DNA of 64,000 nt from positions 354,382 to 418,381 of the forward strand of contig KZ478061.1 of assembly GCA_002837195.1 (NCBI GenBank), read 5' to 3'. Source of the stretch: Enterobacterales bacterium CwR94. GTDB taxonomy: Bacteria; Pseudomonadota; Gammaproteobacteria; Enterobacterales; Enterobacteriaceae. This document shows positions 52,467 to 63,568 of this stretch, piece by piece. The position numbers and the translations under genes are program-made. How positions within the stretch are numbered: position 1 is the stretch's first letter; each line of letters opens with the position of its first letter. The notes below the pieces were generated by a model that saw only the letters and a list, made by a program, of their open reading frames with translations, was not told the origin of the DNA and made no database searches.

Positions 52467-53507
52467 ATGCAACCTCTTAGTGGACCCGGCACGCCCATCA
52501 GTGGCGAACAACGCCCAATTGTCGATCTGAAACCCGGTGGCCCGCGCCCAGCCCCCGGCGAGCAACCCCTTTCGCCGGCTCAACGCACCACGCTTGAGCG
52601 ACTGATCCTGCGCATTACCGCATTGAGTACGTTAAAAGGCCCGGAGCTGTGGGCAGGTATTCGTCATGAGGCGGGAGTCAAAAATGACGCCGAGCTGTTA
52701 TCTCGCCATTTTCCTGCCGCTGAAAAGTTCCTGACGACACGCTTAGCGCAGGTGCAAAATACGCATGCCACACGCCAGTTGCTTCAGCAACTGACGGATC
52801 TGCTGCCTCAGGGAAATAATCGCCAGGCGGTCAGTGATTTTATCCGCCAGCAATTTGGGCACACGGTGCTGAGCTCGCTGAGCCAGGATCAACTGCGTCA
52901 GGTGCTGACCATGTTGCAAAATGGACAGATGACCATTCCACAGCCGCAGCAAACCCAGCCGTCAGACCGCTCGTTGCTGCCCGCTGAGCACCACCAGTTG
53001 AACCAGCAAATCGCCCGTCTGGCGGCGGCTACCGGTGAACAACCCGCCACTATCTGGCGTGAGGCGCTGAAACTGGTGCAACTGAAACCGGGCGATCCGG
53101 TTCCTGCCCGCCACTTCACCCTGCTCACGCAGTATTTGCAGGTGCGTCAGACGTTGAGTCAACATCAGGCACCCACATTGCAATTACTGGAGACAGCACT
53201 GAAACAACCTCTGGATCGTCAGGAGCAGCGCGCGCTGGAAGAGTACAGCCAACAACGTTTCCAGGCCACACCGACCACGGTGCTGACCGCCGCACAAGCG
53301 CAAGATTTGCTGAACTTCGTGTTTGCGCGCCGCGCGGAGCGCCTGCGTGAAGAACGACTGGCAGCCAATGAGATCGATCCGCAGCCCATCTGGTATCCGT
53401 TTGGCCCGAATCTGCCGAGTTTTTTACAGCCACTCAACAACCGACCAGCGCTCACGGTCTGCGGTGCGCTGGTGGTAGTTATCTTTTTATTGTGGGTCTT
53501 TCTCTGA
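52467..53507 (+). CDS. flk: Flagellar biosynthesis regulator Flk
   Basis: 346-residue protein with one C-terminal membrane segment (about 326-345, VCGALVVVIFLLWVFL), so most of it faces the cytoplasm. In Salmonella Flk prevents premature export-switching during flagellar assembly. The core ELWAGIRHEAG, SRHFPAAE and GNNRQAVSDFIR matches E. coli Flk (331 residues). Its TGA abuts the rhodanese TGA on the other strand without any gap. Confidence 0.93.
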   Translation: MQPLSGPGTPISGEQRPIVDLKPGGPRPAPGEQPLSPAQRTTLERLILRITALSTLKGPELWAGIRHEAGVKNDAELLSRHFPAAEKFLTTRLAQVQNTHATRQLLQQLTDLLPQGNNRQAVSDFIRQQFGHTVLSSLSQDQLRQVLTMLQNGQMTIPQPQQTQPSDRSLLPAEHHQLNQQIARLAAATGEQPATIWREALKLVQLKPGDPVPARHFTLLTQYLQVRQTLSQHQAPTLQLLETALKQPLDRQEQRALEEYSQQRFQATPTTVLTAAQAQDLLNFVFARRAERLREERLAANEIDPQPIWYPFGPNLPSFLQPLNNRPALTVCGALVVVIFLLWVFL

Positions 53508-53960
53508 TCAGCAACCACATTCCGTAGCGACGTGATGCGTGGGCCATGTGCCTGGCGCATCACCGCTGATCACCGGATGCTGATCGCGCAGCCAGAAGTC
53601 CAGTCCACCGATTAACTCTTTCACCCGCAGCCCCGCACTGGCCAATTTGTACGCGCCTTTGGTAGAGCCGTTACAGCCAATACCGTCACAGTAGGTCACA
53701 TAAACGATATCGCGATCCCATTCCGCCAGCGTGTCGGCGTTCATCAAACGGTGGGGAAAACTGATAGCCCCTGGAATATGCGCGGCCGCGTATTGCGCTG
53801 CGGAACGGGTATCAACCACCACAATCTGCGTCACACCCTGTTGGATATCGACGGCCAAATCCCAGGCATCGGCATAATGTGCCAATTTATCGGCGAGCCA
53901 GCGCGCACTTTGGCTGGCATCGGGCGGAGGAAACTGCAATACAGCAGATTGAAGGGTCAT
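53508..53960 (-). CDS. Rhodanese-like domain protein
   Basis: 150-residue single-domain rhodanese. The active loop reads YCDGIGCNGSTKG, with two Cys; the first aligns with the sulfurtransferase Cys. VVDTRSAAQYAAAHIPGAISFPHR is the typical entry motif. The protein ends in CGC. Not at this position in E. coli. Role unknown; persulfide transfer is only inferred from the fold. Confidence 0.9.
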   Translation of the reverse strand: MTLQSAVLQFPPPDASQSARWLADKLAHYADAWDLAVDIQQGVTQIVVVDTRSAAQYAAAHIPGAISFPHRLMNADTLAEWDRDIVYVTYCDGIGCNGSTKGAYKLASAGLRVKELIGGLDFWLRDQHPVISGDAPGTWPTHHVATECGC

Positions 53961-54024
53961 CGCGGGCTCCTGTTAAGCGTAGGTAGTCCCTATTTACCGC
54001 ATGAATTCCCGCATAACGCAATCA

Positions 54025-55200
54025 CTACTGTCGGCGCATAAAGCCCAGCGTCATGAACAAGCCCACGACGGCGCAGGCGGCACCGGCAAAAAACACCGAG
54101 TCATAGCCGTGCGAGCTGGCCAAAATACCGGTTAATGGGCCACTCAGGCCGTAAGCGATGTCCTGAAACGCAGCGTAGCCGCCCAATGCCGTGCCCCGTA
54201 CCTGTGGAGGCACTCGCTTCACCACTTCAACGCCCAGCGCAGGGAAAATCAGGGAACATCCGCTACCGGTCAATGCCGCCCCCAGCAGCGCCATGCTGGC
54301 AGTGGTGGCAAAGCCCAGCAGCAGTAAGCCTGCAATTTCAATCACAAAGGAGGCCAACGCTACGCGCACGCCGCCGTAACGGTCGGGCATCCAACCAAAC
54401 AGCACGCGCATGGCAACAAACGCCAGGCCAAATGCCGAGAGCGCAAAACCCGCATTCCCCCACATCTGCGCACTGAAATAGAGCGAGACAAACGTGCCTA
54501 TCACTGCAAAGCCGACGCCCTGAAGTGCCAGCCCCATGCCGGGCTGCCAGATTTTCGCGACCACAGAAAGCAGTGAAGGACGATCCCCCGCGTGCGGGGT
54601 CACCGGTTTCACCGTGGCATTAGACAGAAAACCGATCACGGGCAACAGCACAGTCGAGACACCCAGTGCAACAAATCCCCAGTGGCTGTGTAGCAGTAGC
54701 CCCAGCGGTGCGCCTGCGGCCAATGCGCCATAAATAGCCATGCCATTCCATGACATCACTTTCCCCGAACGGTGCGGCCCAACCAGGCCCATCCCCCAGG
54801 TCAAACTACCGGTCAGTAGCTGGCTCTCACCAAATCCCAGAATTAAACGCCCCACTACCAACAAGGCAAATTTCGCCATCACCGGTACAGGCAACACTGC
54901 AGCCAGCAGGTACGCCACCCCCGCCAGTGAACAGGCCATCATTCCTTGCAACGTTGAGCGTTTTGCGCCCTGCTGATCCGCAAGGCGTCCGGCATAGCTG
55001 CGGGTCAGTACCGTCGCTAAGAACTGAATACCTACGGCGATCCCCACCATAACGTTATTCAAACCGAGTTCATGGTGCACCCACAGTGGGATAACCGGCA
55101 GTGGCAATCCCACCGTCATGTAACTCAGGAATACGGCAAACACGATACGCGCCAGCGAACGGGTTTCATTCGGCGCAGAAGAGGGGGTCATCGCAGACAT
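54025..55200 (-). CDS. yfcJ: Major facilitator transporter YfcJ
   Basis: 391-residue transporter of the YfcJ/UPF0226 type, 12 membrane segments. [21 protein letters not shown]-like start and [16 protein letters not shown] between helices 2 and 3 are conserved. E. coli YfcJ is 392 residues; substrate not established. Same neighbourhood (flk-yfcJ-fabB) as E. coli. Confidence 0.94.
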   Translation of the reverse strand: MSAMTPSSAPNETRSLARIVFAVFLSYMTVGLPLPVIPLWVHHELGLNNVMVGIAVGIQFLATVLTRSYAGRLADQQGAKRSTLQGMMACSLAGVAYLLAAVLPVPVMAKFALLVVGRLILGFGESQLLTGSLTWGMGLVGPHRSGKVMSWNGMAIYGALAAGAPLGLLLHSHWGFVALGVSTVLLPVIGFLSNATVKPVTPHAGDRPSLLSVVAKIWQPGMGLALQGVGFAVIGTFVSLYFSAQMWGNAGFALSAFGLAFVAMRVLFGWMPDRYGGVRVALASFVIEIAGLLLLGFATTASMALLGAALTGSGCSLIFPALGVEVVKRVPPQVRGTALGGYAAFQDIAYGLSGPLTGILASSHGYDSVFFAGAACAVVGLFMTLGFMRRQ

Positions 55201-55319
55201 ACGTCACGCTGCTCCTTGATGGACGTTGTGCTGAAGCATCAACTTCTACAGAAGTGCTGGAGTCTGGCGAGATTGTCAGAAGTTGTCAATTGGGGAAAAT
55301 GCGGGGAATCCATCAATAT

Positions 55320-55345
55320 GCCTCCCCTACAAACCGAGGGGAGGC
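55320..55345 (-). terminator. Hairpin downstream of fabB
   Basis: Perfect 9-base-pair repeat GCCTCCCCT / AGGGGAGGC with an 8-base loop, eight bases after the fabB stop. The minus strand lacks a T run after it. Confidence 0.6.
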
Positions 55346-55353
55346 AACGGTTT

Positions 55354-56571
55354 TTACGCCAGTTTACGCATTACCAGCGTGGCATTCGTCCCACCAAAAC
55401 CAAAGCTGTTGGACATCACTGTCGTCAGCTTGCGCTCGGTAGGTTGAGTGATAATGTTCATGCCTTTGGCCGCTTCATCCAACTCGTCAACGTTAATGCT
55501 TGGCGCGATAAATCCGTGCTCCAGCATCAGCAGTGAGTAGATGGCTTCCTGCACACCTGCGGCCCCCAGAGAGTGACCGGTCATGGCTTTGGTGGCGGAG
55601 ATAGCTGGCGTGTTGTCACCAAACACTTCGCGAATAGCGCCCAGTTCTTTGACATCACCCACTGGCGTCGAGGTGCCGTGGCTGTTCAGGTAGTCGATCG
55701 GGGTATCCAGGCCGTGCATCGCCATCTTCATGCAGCGTGCGGCACCTTCACCTGAAGGTGCAACCATGTCGGCACCGTCAGAGGTTGCGCCGTAACCGAC
55801 GATTTCAGCATAAATGTGTGCACCACGCGCCAGTGCGTGTTCCAGCTCTTCCACCACGATCATGCCGCCGCCGCCTGCGATAACAAACCCATCGCGGTTT
55901 GCATCATAGGTACGTGAGGCTTTTTCTGGGGTTTCATTGTACTTGGTCGACAAAGCACCCATCGCATCAAACTCACAGGACATTTCCCAGCACAGCTCTT
56001 CGCCGCCGCCAGCAAAAACAATGTCCTGCTTGCCGAGTTGAATTTGCTCTACCGCGTTACCGATACAGTGGGCAGAGGTAGCACACGCAGAGCTGATGGA
56101 GTAGTTGACACCGTGGATCTTAAAGGGAGTCGCGAGACAGGCTGAAACACCCGATGCCATCGCTTTGGTCACCACATAAGGCCCCACGGCTTTCAGGCCA
56201 CGTGGGCTGCGCATCGCATCCGCACCGAAGACCTGGAATTTTGGAGAACCGCCGCCAGAACCTGCAATCAGGCCCACGCGCGGATTATTTTGATATTGTT
56301 CGTCTGTCAGACCAGAGTCTTTAATCGCTTCTTCCATGGAGAGATAGGCATAAATCGACGCGTCACTCATAAAGCGAACGATTTTACGGTCAATCAGACC
56401 GGTGGTGTCGAGCTTAACGTTGCCCCAGACGTGACTACGCATGCCGGAATCCTTCAGCTCCTGAGAGAAAGTAATTCCTGAGCGACCCTCACGCAGAGAA
56501 GCCAGTACTTCCTCTTGGTTGTTACCGATGCTGGATACGATTCCCAAGCCAGTAATCACTGCACGTTTCAT
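55354..56571 (-). CDS. fabB: 3-oxoacyl-ACP synthase I (KAS I)
   Basis: 405-residue condensing enzyme needed for unsaturated fatty acid elongation. Nucleophile Cys163 in SSACATSAH; His in [11 protein letters not shown] and [14 protein letters not shown] complete the triad. Slightly shorter than E. coli (406). Adjacent FabR- and FadR-like sites upstream. Confidence 0.98.
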   Translation of the reverse strand: MKRAVITGLGIVSSIGNNQEEVLASLREGRSGITFSQELKDSGMRSHVWGNVKLDTTGLIDRKIVRFMSDASIYAYLSMEEAIKDSGLTDEQYQNNPRVGLIAGSGGGSPKFQVFGADAMRSPRGLKAVGPYVVTKAMASGVSACLATPFKIHGVNYSISSACATSAHCIGNAVEQIQLGKQDIVFAGGGEELCWEMSCEFDAMGALSTKYNETPEKASRTYDANRDGFVIAGGGGMIVVEELEHALARGAHIYAEIVGYGATSDGADMVAPSGEGAARCMKMAMHGLDTPIDYLNSHGTSTPVGDVKELGAIREVFGDNTPAISATKAMTGHSLGAAGVQEAIYSLLMLEHGFIAPSINVDELDEAAKGMNIITQPTERKLTTVMSNSFGFGGTNATLVMRKLA

Positions 56572-56632
56572 TCAAACCCCTTCCACTTCATTATCAGGAT
56601 CATAGCCCTGGTCAATTTGAGAGGACAGCCTA

Positions 56633-56648
56633 GCTTACACTTGTAAGC
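56633..56648 (-). promoter_or_regulatory. FabR-type palindrome upstream of fabB
   Basis: GCTTACA-CT-TGTAAGC, a perfect inverted repeat 62 bases upstream of the fabB ATG. It resembles the FabR operator (TACA...TGTA core) located before E. coli fabB. Confidence 0.6.
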
Positions 56649-56650
56649 CG

Positions 56651-56667
56651 AACAAGTCCGATCAGCG
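56651..56667 (-). promoter_or_regulatory. FadR site upstream of fabB
   Basis: Minus strand reads CGCTGATCGGACTTGTT, close to the FadR pattern AACTGGTCNGACCTGTT (core CTGRTCNGAC kept, two core mismatches). It sits two bases from the FabR-type palindrome, the arrangement known in E. coli, where FadR activates fabB. Confidence 0.7.
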
Positions 56668-56743
56668 ACTAACTTTTGTAAATTTGCGTCACGTCACCCT
56701 CAGCGCTAAAATCGCGCCACTCCCTGAATTATGAGCCATTCCT

Positions 56744-58744
56744 TTGAAAGCACCTGCCGTGGAACATGCGACCTTGCGTTGGAACGAACAGGGTACACCT
56801 GTTTCCCGAGTGTTCGATGACGTCTACTTTTCCAACCAGAACGGACTGGCAGAAACGCGCTATGTGTTTCTGGGCGGCAATGACATCCCTGCTCGCTTTA
56901 TCACGCACGACCGCAGTCTGTTTATCGTGGCAGAGACAGGGTTTGGCACCGGCCTTAATTTTCTGGCACTGTGGCAAGCCTTTCACGCTTTTCGCCAGCA
57001 AAATCCCTGTCACGCCCTCACGCGCCTGCACTTTATCAGTACCGAAAAATTCCCACTGAATCGTGACGACCTGCGTGCCGCCCATGCACATTGGCCCGAA
57101 CTGGCAGCCTTTGCCGAGCCGCTGCAACAACAGTGGCCTGAAGCGCTCCCCGGCTGCCACCGTCTGCTGTTTAATGCAGGTGAAGTGACTCTCGATCTTT
57201 GGTTTGGCGATATTAACGCCCTAATTCACACTTTTGATGACAGCCTGCATCGACAGGTAGATGCCTGGTTTTTAGACGGCTTCGCGCCAGCCAAAAATCC
57301 TGATATGTGGACGCCAGCTCTGTTTACAAAAATGGCGATGATGGCGCGTCCCGGCGGGACACTTGCCACCTTTACGGCGGCAGGGTTTGTACGGCGAGGA
57401 TTGCAGGAAGCCGGTTTTACTCTGCAAAAACGCAAAGGCTTTGGCCCAAAACGCGAAATGCTGACTGGCGCACTCCAGACAGCACCGGCACTGCCTGCCA
57501 GCGCGCCCTGGTATGCGCGCCCCGCCGCGCAAAGCGACGACATCGCCCTCATCGGTGGCGGTATTGCCAGCGCGTGTCTGGCGTTGGCTCTGCTGCGACG
57601 GGGGAAAAAGGTCACCCTGTACTGCGCCGATGAACAAGGCGCGCAAGGGGCTTCCGGCAATCGCCAGGGGGCGCTATATCCGTTGCTAAACCAACACGAT
57701 CCCGCGCTGGCGGCCTTTTTTCCGCACGCTTTTACCTTTGCTCGCCGCGTGTATGACGCCCTGCCCTTCACTTTTGCACATGACTGGTGCGGCGTGACAC
57801 AGTTGGGTTGGGATGAGAAAAGCGCGCACAAAATTGAACAGATGCTGGCGATGGATTTGCCCACGGCCATTGCTGCCCCGCAAAATGCCGAGCAGGCCAG
57901 CCAACTGGCAGGCGTAGAAACCCTGTTTGGCGGGATTCATTATCCATTGGGCGGTTGGCTCTCTCCGGCAGACACCGTGCCAAAACTACTGCAAATGGCA
58001 GAACAGCAAGGCTTGTCTATCCATTGGCAACACACCCTCCAGCAGTTGGAGCCGCAGGGCGATGGCTGGCATCTGCACTTTCGTGACCAACCATCGGCGC
58101 AACACCGCACGGTGGTGCTGGCCAACGGGCACACGATTGCTGACTTCACGCAAAGTGAAAAACTCCCGGTGTATGCCGTCGGCGGTCAGGTCAGCCATAT
58201 TCCTACCACCCGCGCGTTAAGTGCCCTGAAGCAGGTATTGTGCTACGAAGGCTATTTAACGCCGGTCAGCCCACAGCAGGGGACGCATTGCATTGGCGCC
58301 AGCTATCGGCGCGGTGATACCGCAACGGATTATCGCACCGCCGATCAACAACAAAACCGTCAACGCTTGCTGGATTGTTTGCCGGGTGCCGCCTGGATCG
58401 AAGACGTTGATATCAGCGCAGAAGAAGCGCGCGTAGGCGTTCGCTGCGCAAGCCGCGACCATGTTCCCATGGCAGGTGCGCTGCCCGATTACGCGCAAAC
58501 CCTGGCGGTATATCACGATCTTCATCGGCAGTCAGAGGATGCAGCAACCGCGCCGGTCTGGCCTGGGCTGTTTGTGATGGGAGCATTGGGTTCACGCGGA
58601 TTATGCAGCGCGCCACTGACCGCTGAAGTGCTGGCAGCCCAGTTGTGCGCAGAGCCACAACCGTTAGACCGCGAGACATTAGCGGCCTTTAATCCTAATC
58701 GCTACTGGGTGCGAAAACTGCTGAAGGGAAAAGCGGTCAAATAA
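56744..58744 (+). CDS. mnmC: Bifunctional tRNA mnm5U biosynthesis protein MnmC
   Basis: 666-residue fusion for the last steps of 5-methylaminomethyl-2-thiouridine at tRNA position 34. N-terminal SAM methyltransferase domain (about 1-240, [15 protein letters not shown]) and C-terminal FAD-dependent oxidase (about 265-666, [21 protein letters not shown]). Start: an in-frame TGA at 56732 leaves TTG 56744 as the only start that gives the family length (E. coli 668); GTG 56759 is a shorter option. Divergent from fabB. Confidence 0.95.
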   Translation: MKAPAVEHATLRWNEQGTPVSRVFDDVYFSNQNGLAETRYVFLGGNDIPARFITHDRSLFIVAETGFGTGLNFLALWQAFHAFRQQNPCHALTRLHFISTEKFPLNRDDLRAAHAHWPELAAFAEPLQQQWPEALPGCHRLLFNAGEVTLDLWFGDINALIHTFDDSLHRQVDAWFLDGFAPAKNPDMWTPALFTKMAMMARPGGTLATFTAAGFVRRGLQEAGFTLQKRKGFGPKREMLTGALQTAPALPASAPWYARPAAQSDDIALIGGGIASACLALALLRRGKKVTLYCADEQGAQGASGNRQGALYPLLNQHDPALAAFFPHAFTFARRVYDALPFTFAHDWCGVTQLGWDEKSAHKIEQMLAMDLPTAIAAPQNAEQASQLAGVETLFGGIHYPLGGWLSPADTVPKLLQMAEQQGLSIHWQHTLQQLEPQGDGWHLHFRDQPSAQHRTVVLANGHTIADFTQSEKLPVYAVGGQVSHIPTTRALSALKQVLCYEGYLTPVSPQQGTHCIGASYRRGDTATDYRTADQQQNRQRLLDCLPGAAWIEDVDISAEEARVGVRCASRDHVPMAGALPDYAQTLAVYHDLHRQSEDAATAPVWPGLFVMGALGSRGLCSAPLTAEVLAAQLCAEPQPLDRETLAAFNPNRYWVRKLLKGKAVK

Positions 58745-58748
58745 GTAG

Positions 58749-58768
58749 TGGGCACCCGCAGGTGCCCA
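58749..58768. terminator. Hairpin between convergent mnmC and yfcL
   Basis: Perfect 8-base-pair repeat TGGGCACC / GGTGCCCA with loop CGCA in the 32-base gap between the two stops. No long T run; likely serves both strands. Confidence 0.6.
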
Positions 58769-58776
58769 CCGGAACA

Positions 58777-59058
58777 TCAGGAGGCGTTTCTGGCCTGCAT
58801 CCACAGGTTGTCCCACATCCCCACCACCAATTGCTGATCGCGAGGTGACAGTTCACCTGCGCGGATAGCGTTTTCCAGGCTGTGCAGGACCTGCGCCTGT
58901 AACGCATCGGGCGTATGCTCACCGCTGTGTTCCAGTTCGGCCACCGCCAGCGTTAAATGTCCGCGCAGATAGCCACTGGCAAACAGCTCATCATCGCTCG
59001 CGTGTTCCACCATCGCATCAATCAAGCCCAGAATTCGCGATTCAAACTCAACAATCAT
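58777..59058 (-). CDS. yfcL: YfcL family protein
   Basis: 93-residue acidic helical protein matching the YfcL family (E. coli 92). Function unknown. Conserved features include [29 protein letters not shown] in part ([20 protein letters not shown]). Cotranscribed with epmC upstream (34-base gap). Confidence 0.92.
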   Translation of the reverse strand: MIVEFESRILGLIDAMVEHASDDELFASGYLRGHLTLAVAELEHSGEHTPDALQAQVLHSLENAIRAGELSPRDQQLVVGMWDNLWMQARNAS

Positions 59059-59092
59059 TGTCCTTCCTCATTTATAGATCCACTACCGTGAA

Positions 59093-59638
59093 TCACAGAT
59101 CTTCCGGCCACGGAAACTGTGCTGCCGTTAACGGCGGTGTGTGATAATAAGCCTGCAACGCAGCAATCAAGCGGGACGGTCGAGCCGGAATGCCGTTTTC
59201 AAGGTAGAGCATGACTTGCGCATGCACCTTACGCTGAAAGGCCACGCGGTCGGGTTCGCACTCGCCCTCAAGATTGTCGCAACTGACGTTGAAGGGAAAA
59301 CCTGCCGCCGCACACAGCAGCCATTCCAGCGCCTGCGGCTTGATTTCAACGCTTTCGAACTGGCTCTGCGTTGCCGCATCTCGTCCATCGGGGCAATACC
59401 AGTAGCCAAAGTCGACTAACTTTCGCCGCGCTTCCCCGGCAATACACCAATGGGATATCTCATGCAGTCCGCTGGCATAAAACCCGTGTGCGAACACAAT
59501 GCGGTGCCAGGGGGATTCATCATCTGCGGGAAGATAAATCGGTTCATCGTCGCCTTTAATCAGGCGTGTCTGAAAATCTGCCATAAAGCAGCGATCGAAA
59601 ATGTCGATCAATTGTTGATAGTGGTGACTCGTACTCAT
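59093..59638 (-). CDS. epmC: Elongation factor P hydroxylase EpmC (YfcM)
   Basis: 181-residue enzyme that hydroxylates the modified lysine of elongation factor P. Metal-binding type sequence HGFYASGLHEISHWCIAG is present; FGYWYCPDGRDA and FNVSCDNLEG are family motifs. I chose ATG 59638 (MSTSHHYQQLIDIF) rather than the longer frame to 59677, since it matches E. coli (182 residues). Confidence 0.94.
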   Translation of the reverse strand: MSTSHHYQQLIDIFDRCFMADFQTRLIKGDDEPIYLPADDESPWHRIVFAHGFYASGLHEISHWCIAGEARRKLVDFGYWYCPDGRDAATQSQFESVEIKPQALEWLLCAAAGFPFNVSCDNLEGECEPDRVAFQRKVHAQVMLYLENGIPARPSRLIAALQAYYHTPPLTAAQFPWPEDL

Positions 59639-59713
59639 TTCTGGTTTTCGTTTAGCAAAATCGTGCAAGTGTGACATTAAGCGCCCGCAGTGACGAGCGC
59701 AATCTGAAAAGGG

Positions 59714-60517
59714 TCAGGCGACGAGCGACTGGAACCAGGCGGCGATTTCCGCGCCATGGCTGTCATACAGCAACTTGGCACTCATCACGGCAGAAACAAT
59801 GACAATCATCGGGCGAATCAGCGTCTGCCCTTTGCTCAACACCATGCGAGCCCCGAGGCGGGCACCAAGAATTTGCCCCACCAACATCACCAGACCAGTG
59901 CCCCATACCACCTTGCCGCCCAGCATAAACAGCAGCAGGCCCCCCAGATTGGAGGTGAAATTCAGCACCTTCGCGTGTGCCGTGGACTTCGCCAGGTTAT
60001 AGCCTGCCAGCGTCACAAAGGCCAACGCATAAAATGACCCGGCACCCAGCCCAAAGAAGCCATCGTAGAACCCTACGCAGCCCCCGGCGATCAGCGCAAA
60101 GGGTAAACCATGCAGGCGGCGCAGGCGATCGTCCTCTCCCAAACGCGGCATCAAAAGGAAATAGAGACCAATTGCAATCACCAGCAAGGGCAGCAACTGA
60201 CGCAGGATATCGGCTTGCACATGTTGCACCAGCAACGCGCCGGTAATAGACCCAATAAAGGTCATGGCGATATTGAGCTTTTGCTCACGCAGATCCACCG
60301 CTTTGCGACGAATAAAATACAGACTGGCAGAGAAGGAACCGCCCACCGCCTGCAATTTATTGGTCGCCAGTGCCTGTGCCGGCGACATGCCGACGGCGAG
60401 TAACGCCGGGACGGTGAGCAGTCCGCCGCCCCCGGCAATCGAATCAATAAACCCGGCTAATAAAGCCACCAAAAACAGGACGCCAAGCAGCGCTGGCGCA
60501 ACGACAAACCAATCCAT
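59714..60517 (-). CDS. yfcA: TSUP-family membrane transporter YfcA
   Basis: 267-residue inner-membrane protein of the TauE/SafE (TSUP) family with about eight membrane segments. IDSIAGGGGLLTVPALL and GFYDGFFGLGAGSFYALAF are the two repeat motifs. E. coli YfcA is 269; substrate not established, though relatives move sulfonates or organic acids. Nine bases after the mepA gene start side, in one run with aroC-mepA. Confidence 0.94.
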   Translation of the reverse strand: MDWFVVAPALLGVLFLVALLAGFIDSIAGGGGLLTVPALLAVGMSPAQALATNKLQAVGGSFSASLYFIRRKAVDLREQKLNIAMTFIGSITGALLVQHVQADILRQLLPLLVIAIGLYFLLMPRLGEDDRLRRLHGLPFALIAGGCVGFYDGFFGLGAGSFYALAFVTLAGYNLAKSTAHAKVLNFTSNLGGLLLFMLGGKVVWGTGLVMLVGQILGARLGARMVLSKGQTLIRPMIVIVSAVMSAKLLYDSHGAEIAAWFQSLVA

Positions 60518-60525
60518 GTTGATCC

Positions 60526-61350
60526 TTAAAGAAGATGCTTATCCAACAGGGCCTGACAGGATGCCGGTAGCGGAGGAGGTTCAGGCTTCACCGGGGTGCC
60601 GCTGCCGGGTTTTTTCGGTTCAAACCAACTTTGCAGTTCATAACCGCAGCCGTCACCAGCAGGGATCGGGGCTTGCTCAATACATTCGTTACTGCCCACC
60701 GGGCAGCGTAAACGCACATGCATATGCGCGCGGTGCTGGAACCACGGACGCACCTTGCGTAACCAGTCGCGGTCAGCACCAGCATCCCGGCACAACTGCT
60801 GTTTGATCGCAGGGTTAACGAAGATACGCGTGACGTCGTTATCCTTCGCAGCCAGTTTGATCAGCGCAGGAATTTCCGGCTGCCAGTGTTGTTGACGCAC
60901 ACCTTTGCCGTCCGCCGTCACCAAATCCAGCGGCTGAGGTTTCAACAGCCTCTGCGCTGTCCACCGCGTTTTAGGCAGTTGCAGCCAGATATCCACATCC
61001 AGACCGGTTTGATGGCTGGCATGGCCGCCGTTAAAGCGACCACCGGCAGGCATTCCCATATCCCCGACCAGCACTTGCCCCAGTTGCAAATTGTGCGCCT
61101 GAGTAGAGAGACGTTGGATAAAAAGCACTAAATCGGGATGCCCAAAGTAGCGGCGCTGATCCTGGCGCATCACCTGATAATCCGGTGAATCGAGTGGCAG
61201 TGCGTGCGCGCCCACAATACAGCCGTTCGAAAAGCCGCCGATGCTGTCAGGCGTACCCGCCACCGGATTGACAATTTTCTGCCAGGGCGTTGCCGCCCCC
61301 GCAGAAAGACTCAGCATCATGGCGGCCAGCGCCAAAAACCACTTTTTCAT
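60526..61350 (-). CDS. mepA: Penicillin-insensitive murein endopeptidase MepA
   Basis: 274-residue periplasmic LAS-type metallopeptidase that cuts D-Ala-mDAP crosslinks. Sec signal peptide (cleavage after about residue 19, AGAA); metal ligands in [16 protein letters not shown] (His and Asp) and HMHVRL (His). Six Cys fit disulfides. Same length as E. coli. The C-terminal tail is rich in Pro. Follows aroC by six bases. Confidence 0.96.
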   Translation of the reverse strand: MKKWFLALAAMMLSLSAGAATPWQKIVNPVAGTPDSIGGFSNGCIVGAHALPLDSPDYQVMRQDQRRYFGHPDLVLFIQRLSTQAHNLQLGQVLVGDMGMPAGGRFNGGHASHQTGLDVDIWLQLPKTRWTAQRLLKPQPLDLVTADGKGVRQQHWQPEIPALIKLAAKDNDVTRIFVNPAIKQQLCRDAGADRDWLRKVRPWFQHRAHMHVRLRCPVGSNECIEQAPIPAGDGCGYELQSWFEPKKPGSGTPVKPEPPPLPASCQALLDKHLL

Positions 61351-61356
61351 CTTCAG

Positions 61357-62442
61357 TTACCAGCGTGGAACCGTGGAGTTAACATCCGCGTTTTGCGCGC
61401 GATGGCGCAGCAAGTGGTCCATCAACACAATGGCCATCATCGCTTCGGCAATCGGCACTGCGCGGATCCCGACACAAGGATCGTGACGACCTTTGGTAAT
61501 CATCTCAACTTCCGTACCGTCGCGGGTGATGGTTTTACCCGGCACGGTGATACTGGACGTCGGTTTCAAGGCAATACTGGCCACCACCGGCTGGCCGCTG
61601 CTGATGCCACCCAGAATGCCGCCCGCGTGATTGCTTTGGAAACCATTGCTACGAATTTCATCGCGGTTTTCACTGCCGCGCTTACCGACCACGGCAAAAC
61701 CGTCACCGATTTCCACGCCTTTCACTGCGTTAATGCTCATTAAGGCATGCGCCAGGTCAGCATCCAGGCGGTCAAACACCGGCTCACCTAATCCTGCTGG
61801 CACCTTTTCTGCAATCACACAGACTTTCGCGCCAACCGAGTCGCCGTCTTTCTTCAGGCCGCGCAGCAACGCGTCGAGATCATCCAACCGATCGGGATCG
61901 GGGCAAAAGAACGGATTTTGTTCAACCTGCGCCCAATCTTTCAGCTCGCAGGTGATATCGCCCATTTGGGCCAGATAGCCACGCACCTGCACACCAAATT
62001 TCATGTGCAGGTATTTTTTGGCAATCGCCCCTGCCGCCACACGCATCGCGGTTTCACGCGCAGAGGAACGACCGCCGCCGCGATAGTCGCGGATACCGTA
62101 CTTTTGCTCATAGGTATAGTCGGCATGACCTGGGCGGAACAGATCTTTGATCTCGCTGTAATCCTGCGAACGTTGGTCGGTATTTTCAATCAGCAAACCG
62201 ATGCTGGCACCGGTTGTCACCCCTTCAAAAACGCCAGAGAGGATTTTCACCTGATCCGGTTCGCGGCGCTGCGTAGTGTAGCGGGAGGTGCCCGGACGAC
62301 GGCGATCGAGATCATGTTGCAGGTCAGCCTCGGTTAACGGGATACCCGGCGGTACGCCATCCACAATGCATCCCAATGCCAATCCATGCGACTCGCCAAA
62401 CGTGGTCACACGGAACATCTGTCCAATAGTATTCGCGGCCAT
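61357..62442 (-). CDS. aroC: Chorismate synthase
   Basis: 361-residue enzyme converting EPSP to chorismate with reduced FMN. Family motifs: [48 protein letters not shown] and [17 protein letters not shown] chose ATG 62442 (MAANTIGQ); a GTG directly before it is possible. Same length as E. coli. Between prmB and mepA, as in E. coli. Confidence 0.98.
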   Translation of the reverse strand: MAANTIGQMFRVTTFGESHGLALGCIVDGVPPGIPLTEADLQHDLDRRRPGTSRYTTQRREPDQVKILSGVFEGVTTGASIGLLIENTDQRSQDYSEIKDLFRPGHADYTYEQKYGIRDYRGGGRSSARETAMRVAAGAIAKKYLHMKFGVQVRGYLAQMGDITCELKDWAQVEQNPFFCPDPDRLDDLDALLRGLKKDGDSVGAKVCVIAEKVPAGLGEPVFDRLDADLAHALMSINAVKGVEIGDGFAVVGKRGSENRDEIRSNGFQSNHAGGILGGISSGQPVVASIALKPTSSITVPGKTITRDGTEVEMITKGRHDPCVGIRAVPIAEAMMAIVLMDHLLRHRAQNADVNSTVPRW

Positions 62443-62474
62443 CACGGCTCCTTAGGGTTATTTTTCTTGCGGAC

Positions 62475-63407
62475 TCAGTCGCGGTAAATCTTAAAGTGAT
62501 GTTGTGCATCAACGATTTGCTGGCGGGTCAGCATAAAGACGCCGTCGCCACCGTTGTCAAATTCCAGCCAGGTAAAGGGCACATCGGGATACTGATCCAT
62601 CATATGCACCATGCTGTTGCCCACTTCGCAAACCAGGACACCCTCTTCACTGAGATAATCAGGTGCGCACGCCAGGATACGACGCGCCAGTTTCAGACCA
62701 TCGCTGCCAGCGGCCAGACCCAGCTCAGGCTCATAACGATACTCGTTTGGCAAATCGCTCATGTCTTCTGCATCGACATACGGCGGGTTGGTGACGATCA
62801 GGTCATAAGGCACTTTGGTCAGTTGGCGGAACAGGTCGGAACGCATAGGCGTCACCTGGTGCGCCAGCCCGTGCGCCTCAATATTTTGCTCGGTGACTTT
62901 CAAGGCATCTTCCGAGATATCAACCGCATCCACTTCCGCTTCCGGGAAGGCATGGGCACAGGCAATGGCAATGCAGCCGCTGCCGGTGCACATGTCGAGA
63001 ATACGTTGCGGTTCAGAGGAAACCAATCCCGCAAACTGATTGTTGATAAGCTCAGCGATTGGCGAGCGCGGCACCAGCACGCGTTCATCCACGTAAAATT
63101 CATGACCACAAAACCAGGCTTTATTGGTGATATAGGCCACGGGAATGCGCTCATTAACGCGGCGAATCACGCGTTCAACGATGCGGTGACGTTCACTGGA
63201 GGTCAAACGGGCATTGTACATCTGCTCAGGAATATCCAGTGGCAGCCAAAGCGAGGGGAGCACCAGTTGCACAGCTTCATCCCACGGGTTATCCGTACCG
63301 TGCCCATACCATAAGCTGGCGGCGCTGAATCGGCTGACGGTCCAGCGCAACATATCCTGAATGGTGTGCAGTTCGCTGACTGCTTCCTCGACAAAAATCT
63401 TGTCCAC
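62475..63407 (-). CDS. prmB: Ribosomal protein L3 glutamine methyltransferase PrmB
   Basis: 310-residue SAM methyltransferase for Gln150 of ribosomal protein L3. Rossmann motif [14 protein letters not shown], the NPPY catalytic motif in [12 protein letters not shown], and an N-terminal helical domain. I chose the GTG at 63407, preceded by GGAGGG, because it gives the E. coli length and N-terminus; the frame is open to 63548 but that part is not family sequence. Confidence 0.95.
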   Translation of the reverse strand: MDKIFVEEAVSELHTIQDMLRWTVSRFSAASLWYGHGTDNPWDEAVQLVLPSLWLPLDIPEQMYNARLTSSERHRIVERVIRRVNERIPVAYITNKAWFCGHEFYVDERVLVPRSPIAELINNQFAGLVSSEPQRILDMCTGSGCIAIACAHAFPEAEVDAVDISEDALKVTEQNIEAHGLAHQVTPMRSDLFRQLTKVPYDLIVTNPPYVDAEDMSDLPNEYRYEPELGLAAGSDGLKLARRILACAPDYLSEEGVLVCEVGNSMVHMMDQYPDVPFTWLEFDNGGDGVFMLTRQQIVDAQHHFKIYRD

Positions 63408-63568
63408 ATTGCCCTCCACAGGCACTAATCGCGTTTGGGCGATAGTGTGCCACGAAGTCGCAGAGAATTCAGCAGCCAGCCCGCACTGGCAACAGGAAAA
63501 TGCCCTGGCGCTGGAGCCAGCCCCTGCCTTCTGGTTACAATGGGTCAAGACCCGTGTGGATTTTGACG

